DNA of 64,000 bases, taken from Zobellia russellii (lineage in GTDB: Bacteria; Bacteroidota; Bacteroidia; Flavobacteriales; Flavobacteriaceae). The translations under genes were made by a program, and so were the position numbers. The notes beneath the pieces are model-generated. The model was not told the DNA's origin, ran no database searches, and saw only the letters and a program-made list of their open reading frames with translations. Positions 18,258 through 25,970 of this stretch are shown here, piece by piece. Where the stretch lies: assembly GCF_018728565.1 (NCBI RefSeq), contig NZ_JACSOI010000001.1, forward strand, positions 806,001 to 870,000. The letters run 5' to 3'. Each line of letters opens with the position of its first letter. Within the stretch, counting starts at the first letter, position 1.

Positions 18258-18656
18258 TTATAGACTTTTAAACCAATCTTGAAAATACTCACCTACCACA
18301 ACTGTGGGGTCCATTTTATTACTGGCCGCATTTATAAGGCTCATAACGATTAATACCAGTCCGATCACAGCGGCAAAACAACCTACAATGGGGATAATAC
18401 CCAGAACAATCGTCAGCAGCCATATGCCAAGGGTCTGTCTAATGTAGAAACTCCCAAATTCTGTTCTATTCTGCGAGTTCATTATGAGTGCCACAATCCA
18501 CCCTATTACTGTAATATGTGCTAAAATGGCCACAATTTTGCCGTTATCGGGACTGTTAGGGTCAAAGGTCTTCTTTACTTCTTCTTGAAATTCGTTTGCG
18601 GCTTTTTTGGCATCTTCTGCAAAGTCTTTTCCAAATTCTTTTTTTTCGTCGGACAT
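18258..18656 (-). CDS. Small DUF4870-like membrane protein
   Basis: A 132-residue protein with a charged N-terminus (residues 1-35, lysine and acidic rich) followed by three hydrophobic segments: IVAILAHITVIGWIVALIM, FYIRQTLGIWLLTIVLG and a Gly/Val-rich pair ending VMSLINAASNK. The pattern matches DUF4870-like proteins of unknown function. A TACATTTA -7-like box lies upstream of the ATG. The gene precedes the PAT-like acetyltransferase. Confidence 0.7.
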   Translation of the reverse strand: MSDEKKEFGKDFAEDAKKAANEFQEEVKKTFDPNSPDNGKIVAILAHITVIGWIVALIMNSQNRTEFGSFYIRQTLGIWLLTIVLGIIPIVGCFAAVIGLVLIVMSLINAASNKMDPTVVVGEYFQDWFKSL

Positions 18657-18705
18657 CGTGTTGGTTCTTTGGTTATTCTGTTCTTAAATGTAAGTCGTTT
18701 TTCGA

Positions 18706-19092
18706 TTATAAAAAAGCCTTGTCAATAGGCTCCCACAATTCTAGTTTGTTGCCTTCGGGGTCTAAAATCCACCCGAACTTACCGTATTCGTATTCCTCTA
18801 TTTCGCCCACTACGGTAACCCCTTCCTCTTTTAAAACCTTAAGCAGCTCAACCAAATTTTCAACCCTAAAATTCATCATGAACTGTTTCTTGCTAGGTTC
18901 AAAATAGTTGGTATCCTCGTTCATAGGGCTCCATTGGGTAGAACAGTCGTTTCCCTCTTTATCTTTCCACCAAAACGTACAACCATATTGGTCCGTATTA
19001 AGTCCTAAATGTTCTTTATACCATGTCTTTATCCCGTCAGGGTCTTTTGTTTTGAAAAAGAAGCCTCCTAAACCTGTAACTCTGTTTTTCAT
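18706..19092 (-). CDS. VOC/glyoxalase family protein
   Basis: A 128-residue vicinal oxygen chelate protein: GLGGFFFKTKDPDGIKTWYKEHLGL at the start, then FWWKDKEGNDCSTQWSP, and EYEYGKFGWILDPEGNKLELWEP at the end, where a glutamate (KLELWEP) commonly binds metal. Members include glyoxalase I-like, dioxygenase and resistance proteins; the substrate cannot be named. Second of two VOC genes in this run; downstream of DUF1801. Confidence 0.82.
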   Translation of the reverse strand: MKNRVTGLGGFFFKTKDPDGIKTWYKEHLGLNTDQYGCTFWWKDKEGNDCSTQWSPMNEDTNYFEPSKKQFMMNFRVENLVELLKVLKEEGVTVVGEIEEYEYGKFGWILDPEGNKLELWEPIDKAFL

Positions 19093-19149
19093 ATGAATCC
19101 GTTCTAAATTTATGAAATGATTGCTAATGGTAGATGGTAGTCAATATAG

Positions 19150-19611
19150 TTACTTTTTGATTTTTGTATTTTTTTCATACAATGCAATCCAATCATCTAC
19201 GCTCATTTTTGTGCTGAGTTCAGAAATGAGCTCATAAGGTATGTCTGTCATAGATTTAAACCGAATACAGCTTTTACCCATGTCCAGTTTGCGTTTGCAA
19301 TGTTTTGGATACTCCGCTACAAACCAGTCATAGAGTTCTGGATTAGCATAAATTCCCGAATGGTATAATGCTACAAAATCCTTTTGAGAAGCTAAATTTA
19401 TAAAGGGAAGTGGGAGTTTGGGATTGCAATGGTAACCGTCTGGATAAAGAGAGTGCGGTACTACGTAACCAAGCATTCCATAGCTCATTTGTTCCTCAAA
19501 TCCAGTAGGAAGATGGTCCAAAATTGTTTTTCTCAATTTGGATATGACTTCTTGGCGTTCGGCAGGAAGCTGTGCAATATAAGCTTCAGGTGAATCTGCT
19601 TTGTAATTCAT
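19150..19611 (-). CDS. DUF1801 domain protein
   Basis: A 153-residue DUF1801 (YdhG/YobT-type) protein: MNYKADSPEAYIAQLP, EVISKLRKTILDHLPTGFEEQMSYGMLGYVVP, and KLDMGKSCIRFKSMTDIPYELISEL. The fold is known from structural genomics; the biochemical function is not. The ATG at 19611 is preferred over a TTG two codons earlier, and it follows the VOC stop TGA after only two bases. Cotranscription with the VOC protein is very likely; such pairs are frequent in Bacteroidota (recalled, not checked). Confidence 0.85.
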   Translation of the reverse strand: MNYKADSPEAYIAQLPAERQEVISKLRKTILDHLPTGFEEQMSYGMLGYVVPHSLYPDGYHCNPKLPLPFINLASQKDFVALYHSGIYANPELYDWFVAEYPKHCKRKLDMGKSCIRFKSMTDIPYELISELSTKMSVDDWIALYEKNTKIKK

Positions 19612-19613
19612 GA

Positions 19614-19985
19614 TCAAACGTGTTGGTCTATTAAAATAGGATTTCCGTCCGGGTCTTTTAGCATACAGGAAGCCGGTCCGGAAGAACTTTCATCTGCCTC
19701 AACATCTAATTGTAAACCTTGGGCCTTAAACTTTGCCTGAAGTTCCCGAACATCGGTAAAGGAATCCAAGGGTTCTGCGTTGGAATTCCAGCCGGGATTA
19801 AAAGTAAGGATGTTTTTATCGATCATGCCTTGAAATAGACCAATAGTGGCATCACCATTTTTCAGGATTAGCCAATTTTGAGCAATATCTCCGGCAAAAA
19901 CAGAGAAGCCCAAAGTTTCATAGAATTGCTTTGAAACCTGAATGTCCTTGACATTCAGGCTTACCGAAAAGTTACCTAATTGCAT
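19614..19985 (-). CDS. VOC/glyoxalase family protein
   Basis: A 123-residue VOC protein: [33 protein letters not shown], then [17 protein letters not shown], and [18 protein letters not shown]. The ATG at 19985 is chosen; an in-frame TTG eight codons upstream adds a tail that does not fit the family. First gene of the minus-strand run ending at 17743. An inverted repeat at 20020-20062 lies just upstream. Confidence 0.82.
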   Translation of the reverse strand: MQLGNFSVSLNVKDIQVSKQFYETLGFSVFAGDIAQNWLILKNGDATIGLFQGMIDKNILTFNPGWNSNAEPLDSFTDVRELQAKFKAQGLQLDVEADESSSGPASCMLKDPDGNPILIDQHV

Positions 19986-20019
19986 TGCTTTTTTATTTTG
20001 GATGAACAAACTATACGCT

Positions 20020-20062
20020 CCATAATCCGATTGGGGGAACGTACATGCAATTTGGATTATGG
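20020..20062. repeat. Inverted repeat upstream of VOC gene
   Basis: CCATAATCC (20020-20028) and GGATTATGG (20054-20062) are perfect nine-base arms around a 25-base centre, with further partial pairing (ATTG/CAAT) inside. It sits between the end of the 2-hydroxyacid dehydrogenase gene and the VOC start. No T-run follows on the minus strand, so a regulatory site or mRNA structure is as likely as a terminator. Confidence 0.45.
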
Positions 20063-20071
20063 TCTTCTAAG

Positions 20072-21034
20072 TTAGCAAAATTTTGCTTTTACCTTATCTA
20101 CTACGGTCTGTGCCAGTTTTTCTAGACTTTCTACGGTCCATCCGGCTACATGGGGTGTGAGCAATACGTTTTCTGCCTGAATAAGATATTGAAACGCTTC
20201 TGGTATCTGACTAAGGTCTGCTGTGCCATTGGCGTGGGTCGTGAACATATTTTCAAAAGAGGCCTTTTCGTACTCCAATACATCTAGACCCGCACCCAAA
20301 ACTTTACCTGATTTAAGGCCTGAAACCAAATCTTCGCTAACCACAGCTTTACCTCTTGCCGTATTCATTAACCAAAACGGTTTGTGGAATTTTCCTATAA
20401 ACTCAGTATTGATCATGCCAATGGTAAGTTCCGTTTGGGGTACATGTAGGCTTAATACGTCTGTACGTTGGTGCAGTTCCATAATACCTACTTGGCGAGC
20501 ATTTTCATCGCCTACACCACCTTGTATGTCATAACAAATAACTTCTACATCAAAACCGCGTAGTTTTTTTGCGAATGCCTTGCCCATGTTGCCATACCCA
20601 ATAATACCAACAGTTCTGCCATCTAGTTCTATGCCACGGTTGCCTTCGCGGTCCCATTTTCCGGAGCGAACTTCTTTATCTGCTTTTTGTAGTTTGTTGA
20701 AAAGAGACAGAAGCATTCCCAGCGTATGTTCCCCTACAGCATTTCTGTTACCTTCAGGCGCCGCTGCCAAGAATATACCATTGGCTTCGGCATGGCGTAC
20801 ATCAATGTTTTCCAGTCCCGCACCCAGTCTTCCTATAAATTGAAGTTTGGACGCTTTGTTCAGAAATTCACTGTCAATACTAAATCTACTGCGAATAATG
20901 AGTCCGTCATATTCATGAATTTTAGCTTCAATTTCTGCTTTAGAAGAAGTGTAGTCTTCATCGTTCTGAAAACCTAGTTCATTAAACTGTTCTATTAAGA
21001 GCGGATGGTTGACATCCACATGTAAAATCTTCAT
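20072..21034 (-). CDS. D-isomer-specific 2-hydroxyacid dehydrogenase (phosphoglycerate dehydrogenase-like)
   Basis: A 320-residue NAD-dependent dehydrogenase: substrate-domain start MKILHVDVNHPLLIEQFNEL, RLGAGLENIDVRHAEANGI, nucleotide fold GRTVGIIGYGNMGKAFAKKL, catalytic Arg in LMNTARGKAVV and His in LLTPHVAGWT. It resembles SerA-like phosphoglycerate dehydrogenases without the ACT domain, and could serve serine synthesis, but no serC or serB is adjacent. An ATG four codons upstream (21046, MEGK) is equally in frame; the shorter start is preferred because it begins at the fold. Confidence 0.85.
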   Translation of the reverse strand: MKILHVDVNHPLLIEQFNELGFQNDEDYTSSKAEIEAKIHEYDGLIIRSRFSIDSEFLNKASKLQFIGRLGAGLENIDVRHAEANGIFLAAAPEGNRNAVGEHTLGMLLSLFNKLQKADKEVRSGKWDREGNRGIELDGRTVGIIGYGNMGKAFAKKLRGFDVEVICYDIQGGVGDENARQVGIMELHQRTDVLSLHVPQTELTIGMINTEFIGKFHKPFWLMNTARGKAVVSEDLVSGLKSGKVLGAGLDVLEYEKASFENMFTTHANGTADLSQIPEAFQYLIQAENVLLTPHVAGWTVESLEKLAQTVVDKVKAKFC

Positions 21035-21207
21035 TTTTCCTTCCATATTGTTCTGGCGTTTTGTGTCTTTTCAAATTGATCATACAAACCCTGTTGTTTC
21101 CATATGGAACGGCTCATATATTGAAAAGGATGTTTGGTCTACCTGAGGTGGTATTCTTTTTACTCAGATGGATGATAATTAAATGGTCTTCTCCACTGAA
21201 TAGCGAA

Positions 21208-21215
21208 CAAAGGTA
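21208..21215 (-). promoter_or_regulatory. Candidate -7 box upstream of the 2-hydroxyacid dehydrogenase
   Basis: TACCTTTG on the minus strand is an exact TAnnTTTG match in the 188-base gap after mgtE. It would give a leader of roughly 165 nt. No TTG -33 element is evident, so this is a weak call. Confidence 0.35.
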
Positions 21216-21234
21216 ATGAAATACATGCTTTGGT

Positions 21235-22587
21235 CTAGATGCCCAACACCAATTTTGCAATGGAGAAATAAATGAGGATACCAAAAATGTCATTACTGGT
21301 CGTAATAAACGGTCCTGTGGCAATGGCAGGGTCAATGCCTCTTTTATGCAAAAACAATGGGATGAAGGTACCAATGAAGCCCGCCACTAGGATAACGGCA
21401 ATTAAAGAGAGGCAAATGGATAGGGAGGTGAGGAAATCACCCTTCCATAACCAGGTAAAAAGTAATAAAATGGTAGCAAGGATAGTACCGTTCAGGAGTG
21501 CTAAAAGCAACTCTTTTATAAGGCGATTCCCAACGCTGCCCTTTAAATCATCGTTGGCCAAACCTTGTACAACTATGGCGCTGGATTGTACCCCAACATT
21601 ACCGGCCATTGCCGCAATTAACGGGGTAAAAAAGAACAATACGGCATGTTTGCTGATCATTTCTTCAAAACCGCCCATGATACCCGCTGCGCCAATACCG
21701 CCCACTAGGCCTAAAAATAGCCAGGGTAGTCGTGCTCGGGTAAGGTCCCAAATGCTATCATCTGCCTCTACGTCTTGAGATATACCGGCGGCCATTTGGT
21801 AATCCTTTTCGGCCTCTTCACGAATAACGTCTACAATATCATCAATAGTAATACGGCCTACCAATCTTCCTATTTCGTCAACTACGGGAATGGCTTCCAA
21901 GTCATATTTTGACATGATTTTTGCTACTTCCTCGGGTTTTTCGTTAACGTTTACCGAATCAACTTTTGGAATATACACTTCACTAATGTGCGTGCGTGTA
22001 GAGGTAGTAAGTAAATCTTTTAAAGATAGGCGTCCTTTTAGTTTGTCCGTATCGTCTACTACGTAAATGGAGTGGACACGGGTAACGTTCTCGGCCTGGG
22101 CGCGCATTTCTTTTACGCATTTGAGTACGTCCCAGCTCTCGCGTACTTTTACGAGCTCTTTGGCCATAAGCCCGCCGGCAGAGTTTTCATCATAACGTAA
22201 AAGGTCTACAATATCCTTGGCGTGTTCCCGGTCTTCCAATTCGGAAATAACTTCTTGGATAATCTCATTGGGAAGTTCTCCAATAATATCCGCGGCATCA
22301 TCCGTATCCAACTCATCCAGCTCTTCTGCAATTTCTTTTGCGGAAAGATTGTTCAAGATGGACTCCCGTACATCTTCGTCCAATTCTGTTAGGACATCGG
22401 AAGTTTTATCGCTCTCAAGAAGTTTGATCAGATAGGTGGCTTCATCTTCGTTTAACTCGTTGATGATTTCGGCAATATCGGCATAATGTATTTCCTCCAT
22501 CAGGTTTACCAAGCTGGTATCTCCTCGGGATTCAATTAGCTGCTCGATTTCAGCTAGAAGTTCATCTGTGAGTTTAAATGGCGTCAT
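21235..22587 (-). CDS. mgtE: Magnesium transporter MgtE
   Basis: Homodimeric Mg2+ channel-transporter of 450 residues, typical length. The acidic N-terminal helical domain (about 1-130: ELNEDEATYLIKLLESD, ELDTDDAADIIGEL), two CBS domains (about 130-255: RVHSIYVVDDTDKLKGRLS, YDLEAIPVVDEIGRLVGRI) and five membrane helices (about 285-450) are all present, including the pore segment AMAGNVGVQSSAIVVQG. In this family Mg2+ binding at the cytosolic domains closes the pore. Upstream an exact TAGCTTTG box sits 40 nt before the ATG. Confidence 0.96.
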   Translation of the reverse strand: MTPFKLTDELLAEIEQLIESRGDTSLVNLMEEIHYADIAEIINELNEDEATYLIKLLESDKTSDVLTELDEDVRESILNNLSAKEIAEELDELDTDDAADIIGELPNEIIQEVISELEDREHAKDIVDLLRYDENSAGGLMAKELVKVRESWDVLKCVKEMRAQAENVTRVHSIYVVDDTDKLKGRLSLKDLLTTSTRTHISEVYIPKVDSVNVNEKPEEVAKIMSKYDLEAIPVVDEIGRLVGRITIDDIVDVIREEAEKDYQMAAGISQDVEADDSIWDLTRARLPWLFLGLVGGIGAAGIMGGFEEMISKHAVLFFFTPLIAAMAGNVGVQSSAIVVQGLANDDLKGSVGNRLIKELLLALLNGTILATILLLFTWLWKGDFLTSLSICLSLIAVILVAGFIGTFIPLFLHKRGIDPAIATGPFITTSNDIFGILIYFSIAKLVLGI

Positions 22588-22626
22588 CCTATCTTATCAT
22601 ATAAAGCATTTATGAAGAAACTGCGG

Positions 22627-22634
22627 CAAAGCTA
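22627..22634 (-). promoter_or_regulatory. -7 promoter box of mgtE
   Basis: TAGCTTTG on the minus strand is an exact TAnnTTTG match about 40 nt before the mgtE ATG. The 173-base gap up to rsmA shows no recognisable magnesium riboswitch. Confidence 0.45.
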
Positions 22635-22760
22635 AAGAAAAAGGCTTAAAGCACTGTGCTCTTTACGATTTCTTAGCACGCTTTATAGATAAAAATCACC
22701 CTATAAATTTGTCAAGATTATAATTTTGGGAAAATAAAGTATATACAGACCAAAAAATAC

Positions 22761-23624
22761 CTAGTCTAGATCCAGGGCTATTTTTTTTGTAAGTGCAACA
22801 AAATCCGCCACGCTAAGTTGCTCGGGACGTTGATCAAAAATAATATCTCCCCTAAGTTCCGGTGAGAGGTCAAATACTTTTAAACTGTTCCTTATGGTTT
22901 TTCTACGTTGGTTGAATGCGGCCTTAACCACTCTAAAGAATAATTTTTCATCACAATCTAACGTGAAATTCTTTTTACGCACTAAACGGAGTACCCCGGA
23001 TTGTACTTTAGGCGGAGGGTCAAAAACTTGGGGCGAAACCGTGAACAAATATTCGGCATCATAATAGGCCTGTACCAGTACGGATAGAATACCATAGGTT
23101 TTATTGCCTTCTCCTTCACAAATACGTTTGGCCACTTCCTTTTGGAACATACCGGAAAATTCAGGCACCTGTGCTTTCATTTCTAGCATTTTAAAAACAA
23201 TTTGTGTAGATATGTTATAGGGGAAGTTTCCGGTTATGGCAAATTGCTCATCACCAAAAATCTCGGTAAGGTCATACTTTAGAAAATCGGCTTCAATTAC
23301 CTGAAGCGTACTTTTTCCTGCCATTGCCTTGGGGTGTTCCAAAGGGAAACTATGGTTGAGATAGACAATAGAATCGGCATCCAAATCCATTGCCACTATA
23401 TTTATGTCTTGCAGCAGCAGGTATTTGGTGAGCACGCCCGTACCCGGACCTATTTCCACTACATTTCTATAGCCTTCCAAGGAAAGGGTGTCCGCAATTT
23501 TTTTGGCAATCTCCTCATCTTTTAAAAAATGCTGGCCTAAATGCTTCTTAGCCTTTACGGGACTATCTTCTTTCCAAGACTTTGTGGAGTGTTGTTCGTA
23601 ATGTTTCTTCTTTTTCTTGCCCAT
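22761..23624 (-). CDS. rsmA: 16S rRNA dimethyladenosine transferase RsmA (KsgA)
   Basis: Dimethylates two adjacent adenines near the 3' end of 16S rRNA during small-subunit maturation. The 287 residues include a basic N-terminal tail ([12 protein letters not shown]), [23 protein letters not shown] motif [16 protein letters not shown], and the catalytic NFPYNIST motif. The C-terminal RNA-binding region contains [14 protein letters not shown] and [15 protein letters not shown]. It lies ten bases downstream of the GGCT-like gene and above mgtE. Confidence 0.97.
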   Translation of the reverse strand: MGKKKKKHYEQHSTKSWKEDSPVKAKKHLGQHFLKDEEIAKKIADTLSLEGYRNVVEIGPGTGVLTKYLLLQDINIVAMDLDADSIVYLNHSFPLEHPKAMAGKSTLQVIEADFLKYDLTEIFGDEQFAITGNFPYNISTQIVFKMLEMKAQVPEFSGMFQKEVAKRICEGEGNKTYGILSVLVQAYYDAEYLFTVSPQVFDPPPKVQSGVLRLVRKKNFTLDCDEKLFFRVVKAAFNQRRKTIRNSLKVFDLSPELRGDIIFDQRPEQLSVADFVALTKKIALDLD

Positions 23625-23633
23625 ATTTTTCTT

Positions 23634-23936
23634 TTAAGCCCTTATATAAACCCAAGCCGTCTTGCCCGATTTTAAACCGACTTTCTTTTTCTTGTATGCG
23701 GCGCCTTCGTATTGGTCCGCCTTTGTCAATTCGTTTTGTTCTAATTCGTAAACCACGCCTTCAATACGGTCTTCCGCACCCTTTGTTTCTTCGGCTACTA
23801 GGTATCTGCCCATTATTTTTTCAGGGGAAATACGAAAACCGTTCAGTACATCGGGACCTCCCTTCAGGCTGCGCCCAAAAACCCGTTGTTGTATATACGG
23901 GTCTTGGAGGGTGCCGTAGGTGAAGAGGTATGGCAT
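23634..23936 (-). CDS. Gamma-glutamylcyclotransferase-like (AIG2/GGCT) protein
   Basis: A 100-residue protein of the GGCT-like fold. It opens with the substrate-loop motif LFTYGTLQDP, and has the conserved IEGVVYELEQNEL and DQYEGAAYKKKKVGL, where the glutamate in this region is catalytic in true cyclotransferases. It is shorter than human GGCT and nearer the YtfP/AIG2 branch, so glutathione or gamma-glutamyl amine substrates are possible but unproven. Part of the minus-strand run with DUF4286 and rsmA. Confidence 0.8.
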   Translation of the reverse strand: MPYLFTYGTLQDPYIQQRVFGRSLKGGPDVLNGFRISPEKIMGRYLVAEETKGAEDRIEGVVYELEQNELTKADQYEGAAYKKKKVGLKSGKTAWVYIRA

Positions 23937-23955
23937 TTGTTATTGGACCTAGTCG

Positions 23956-24267
23956 TTAGTGTTCGCTTACGATTTCCATCTCGGTCCTGAACGAAACGAA
24001 TTTGTTCGGAAACCGTTTATGGGCATCTTCACGCAATCTGGGTGCGTCTTCCGTATAATAGCTTTCCAGCACTTCCTTGCTCAAGGTGGTGAACTGAACC
24101 GAGTAGCTGATGCCCCCCATTTCTTCTTCTACCAATATCTTGCTCATCTTGGCGTTCAAGAATTTGCCGGTGGCCAATATATCGGGTATGTGCACTTCAC
24201 GCATCCATATGAGCCATTCGTCATGCACCGACTCTTCTATATTGGTTGTTACATTGTATATGTACAT
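23956..24267 (-). CDS. DUF4286 family protein
   Basis: A 103-residue protein: MYIYNVTTNIEESVHDEWLIWMREVHIPDILATGKF, then SYSVQFTTLSKEVLESYY and LREDAHKRFPNKFVSFRTEMEI. This is the DUF4286 pattern, a small ferredoxin-like fold with no known function, commonly found near rsmA in Flavobacteriia. No membrane segments or signal peptide. It lies 14 bases after the S41 peptidase gene and is probably cotranscribed with it. Confidence 0.85.
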   Translation of the reverse strand: MYIYNVTTNIEESVHDEWLIWMREVHIPDILATGKFLNAKMSKILVEEEMGGISYSVQFTTLSKEVLESYYTEDAPRLREDAHKRFPNKFVSFRTEMEIVSEH

Positions 24268-24281
24268 ATTGTTGGTTTTTT

Positions 24282-25940
24282 TTAGTCTTTTAGCAAATCT
24301 AATGCCTTTTCCAATACCTCGTCCCTTCCTTCTCGAATACCTGCAATAGTAGGTTTTGTCGTTACATCAATTTTTACGCCAACTCTTTGGGTTTTTGTTC
24401 CATCGGGATAAAAAATACCGGTCCCGGAAATTCCTGTTTTGAAACCGCCTACGAATCCAATTAGGCTAAGATCTCCATCCGCAGCGCAGGTTTGGCTGCC
24501 AATTGTCATTACATTGTCGTATGTCTGAAAAGCCATGGTGGTAAACTCGGCATAGCTGATTGTCTGTGAGTTGACCAATAGAATAACTTTTCCATTATAA
24601 GGTTTCTTACCATTACCTCCGCATTTTAATGTTTTTGTCCACTTAAACCTACCTGGGTAACCTAAATCTGGAACTATAATTTTTACAAATTCTTTTGGAC
24701 TACTGTTCAAGTAATTCGCTATTCGGTATAGAGTGCCTTTAGGATAATTACGGATATCAAAAATGATAGCCTTTGTGTTTCTTAAACTATCCATCATTTG
24801 CGAGACGTCCTCTTGGGTAACTTCTCCCATATTCACGTAGCCAATAGTATTATTGAGTATTTTATATTTTTTCTTTGTGGGTCTCTCGTAATTGAAGACG
24901 TCAAACGGGTACCTTCCTATTTTTTTGGTAATGGGTTTTCCATTCCTCAATAGTTCTATCGTGACCGAATCTGTACTGCCATTAAAAATTTTGTTCCGGG
25001 CAAAAGCAAGCTTGGCGGCGTGGTTGGAGCCTTGTATATAGTTTTTTCCTTCTTCAAAAACATCAATAACGTTTTGTCCGTTCACTTTGCTAATGACATC
25101 TCCAATTTTTAAATCGTTTAGTCGGGCCAATGAATCGTTAAAAGGTCTTACGATTACAGCTTTATTGTCGATTATCCTGTGGATCACGGGAATGTACTTA
25201 TTGCCAAAATATTCATTTAGTATGTCTGTACTTAAACCCGCGTGGCTATCATCAATGTGTACCACTAGTTCTAGCATAGCTAAATGGTAATCCAATTCAG
25301 ATTTGGGGTGAAGAAACTTAGGCAGCATTTGTGTTAATACATCGTTCCAAGGGATGTGCATCTGGTATTTGTACGGAAAAAAATACTCAACCGTATTCCA
25401 ATATCTGAATAAGGCTAGTAGCCTTAAGTTCTTATCTTTCCATAAGAAGTTTGGGTATTCCGGTTCATTTTGGATAATGATATTTTGTGCCTTTGTTATC
25501 CTTTTAGCTGTGGTCACGTAGTATTGCTCGCCTTGAAACCTATTTGTTTCTATAAACCGGAGTTTATCGGAAAGCTGTTTTGAAAAGAGCGGGTTATCCT
25601 GTATCCACGATAGATCAAAGTTTTTATTGAAACGGGCCGTAGATGTGGGCTTTCGGCAAGACTTGCAGGGTTTTATTTCACCAAGTGAACCTATCCAGTC
25701 TATTAATACTTGTGATAGTTCTTCTTTGGAATTGGTCTTTTCAGTTTTAGCGAGAATTGTGAATAACTGTTCGTCCCAATTGAATTTTCCTTTGGCTACA
25801 TTGGGGTGGTAATATTTTAGGAAACCCCAGACTTTGCCGACCGAAGCCAGTTTTTCGGTTTCGTTCAGTGGGGTGGGTTTAGCTATCACCTGACCCGAAA
25901 AAAATAGTGTAATTAGAAAAATCAAAGTGAATCTGCCCAT
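24282..25940 (-). CDS. Secreted S41 family (C-terminal processing-like) serine peptidase
   Basis: A 552-residue exported peptidase. The signal peptide is MGRFTLIFLITLFFSGQVIA. An N-terminal helical region follows, with a CxxC (EIKPCKSCRKP). A PDZ-like domain lies around 265-330 (RLNDLKIGDVISKVNGQNV), and the S41 catalytic domain carries NSQTISYAEFTTM with the probable nucleophile S462 and TIGSQTCAADGD. It is a tail-specific protease relative, presumably periplasmic or outer-membrane facing. The target is unknown. It sits between the TPR protein and DUF4286; among genes usually found with serS and rsmA this one looks like an addition (inference). Confidence 0.85.
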   Translation of the reverse strand: MGRFTLIFLITLFFSGQVIAKPTPLNETEKLASVGKVWGFLKYYHPNVAKGKFNWDEQLFTILAKTEKTNSKEELSQVLIDWIGSLGEIKPCKSCRKPTSTARFNKNFDLSWIQDNPLFSKQLSDKLRFIETNRFQGEQYYVTTAKRITKAQNIIIQNEPEYPNFLWKDKNLRLLALFRYWNTVEYFFPYKYQMHIPWNDVLTQMLPKFLHPKSELDYHLAMLELVVHIDDSHAGLSTDILNEYFGNKYIPVIHRIIDNKAVIVRPFNDSLARLNDLKIGDVISKVNGQNVIDVFEEGKNYIQGSNHAAKLAFARNKIFNGSTDSVTIELLRNGKPITKKIGRYPFDVFNYERPTKKKYKILNNTIGYVNMGEVTQEDVSQMMDSLRNTKAIIFDIRNYPKGTLYRIANYLNSSPKEFVKIIVPDLGYPGRFKWTKTLKCGGNGKKPYNGKVILLVNSQTISYAEFTTMAFQTYDNVMTIGSQTCAADGDLSLIGFVGGFKTGISGTGIFYPDGTKTQRVGVKIDVTTKPTIAGIREGRDEVLEKALDLLKD

Positions 25941-25970
25941 GCTCTATTGTTTTGTTTTTAGATAGCTATT

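Noticed and set aside
21114-21374. An 86-codon minus-strand frame overlapping the end of mgtE.
   Set aside because: It overlaps the conserved C-terminal helices of MgtE in another frame and has no recognisable domain.
22588-22760. Possible magnesium riboswitch in front of mgtE.
   Set aside because: The 173 bases contain a promoter box 40 nt from the ATG and only a short palindrome; no M-box-like conserved core is visible.
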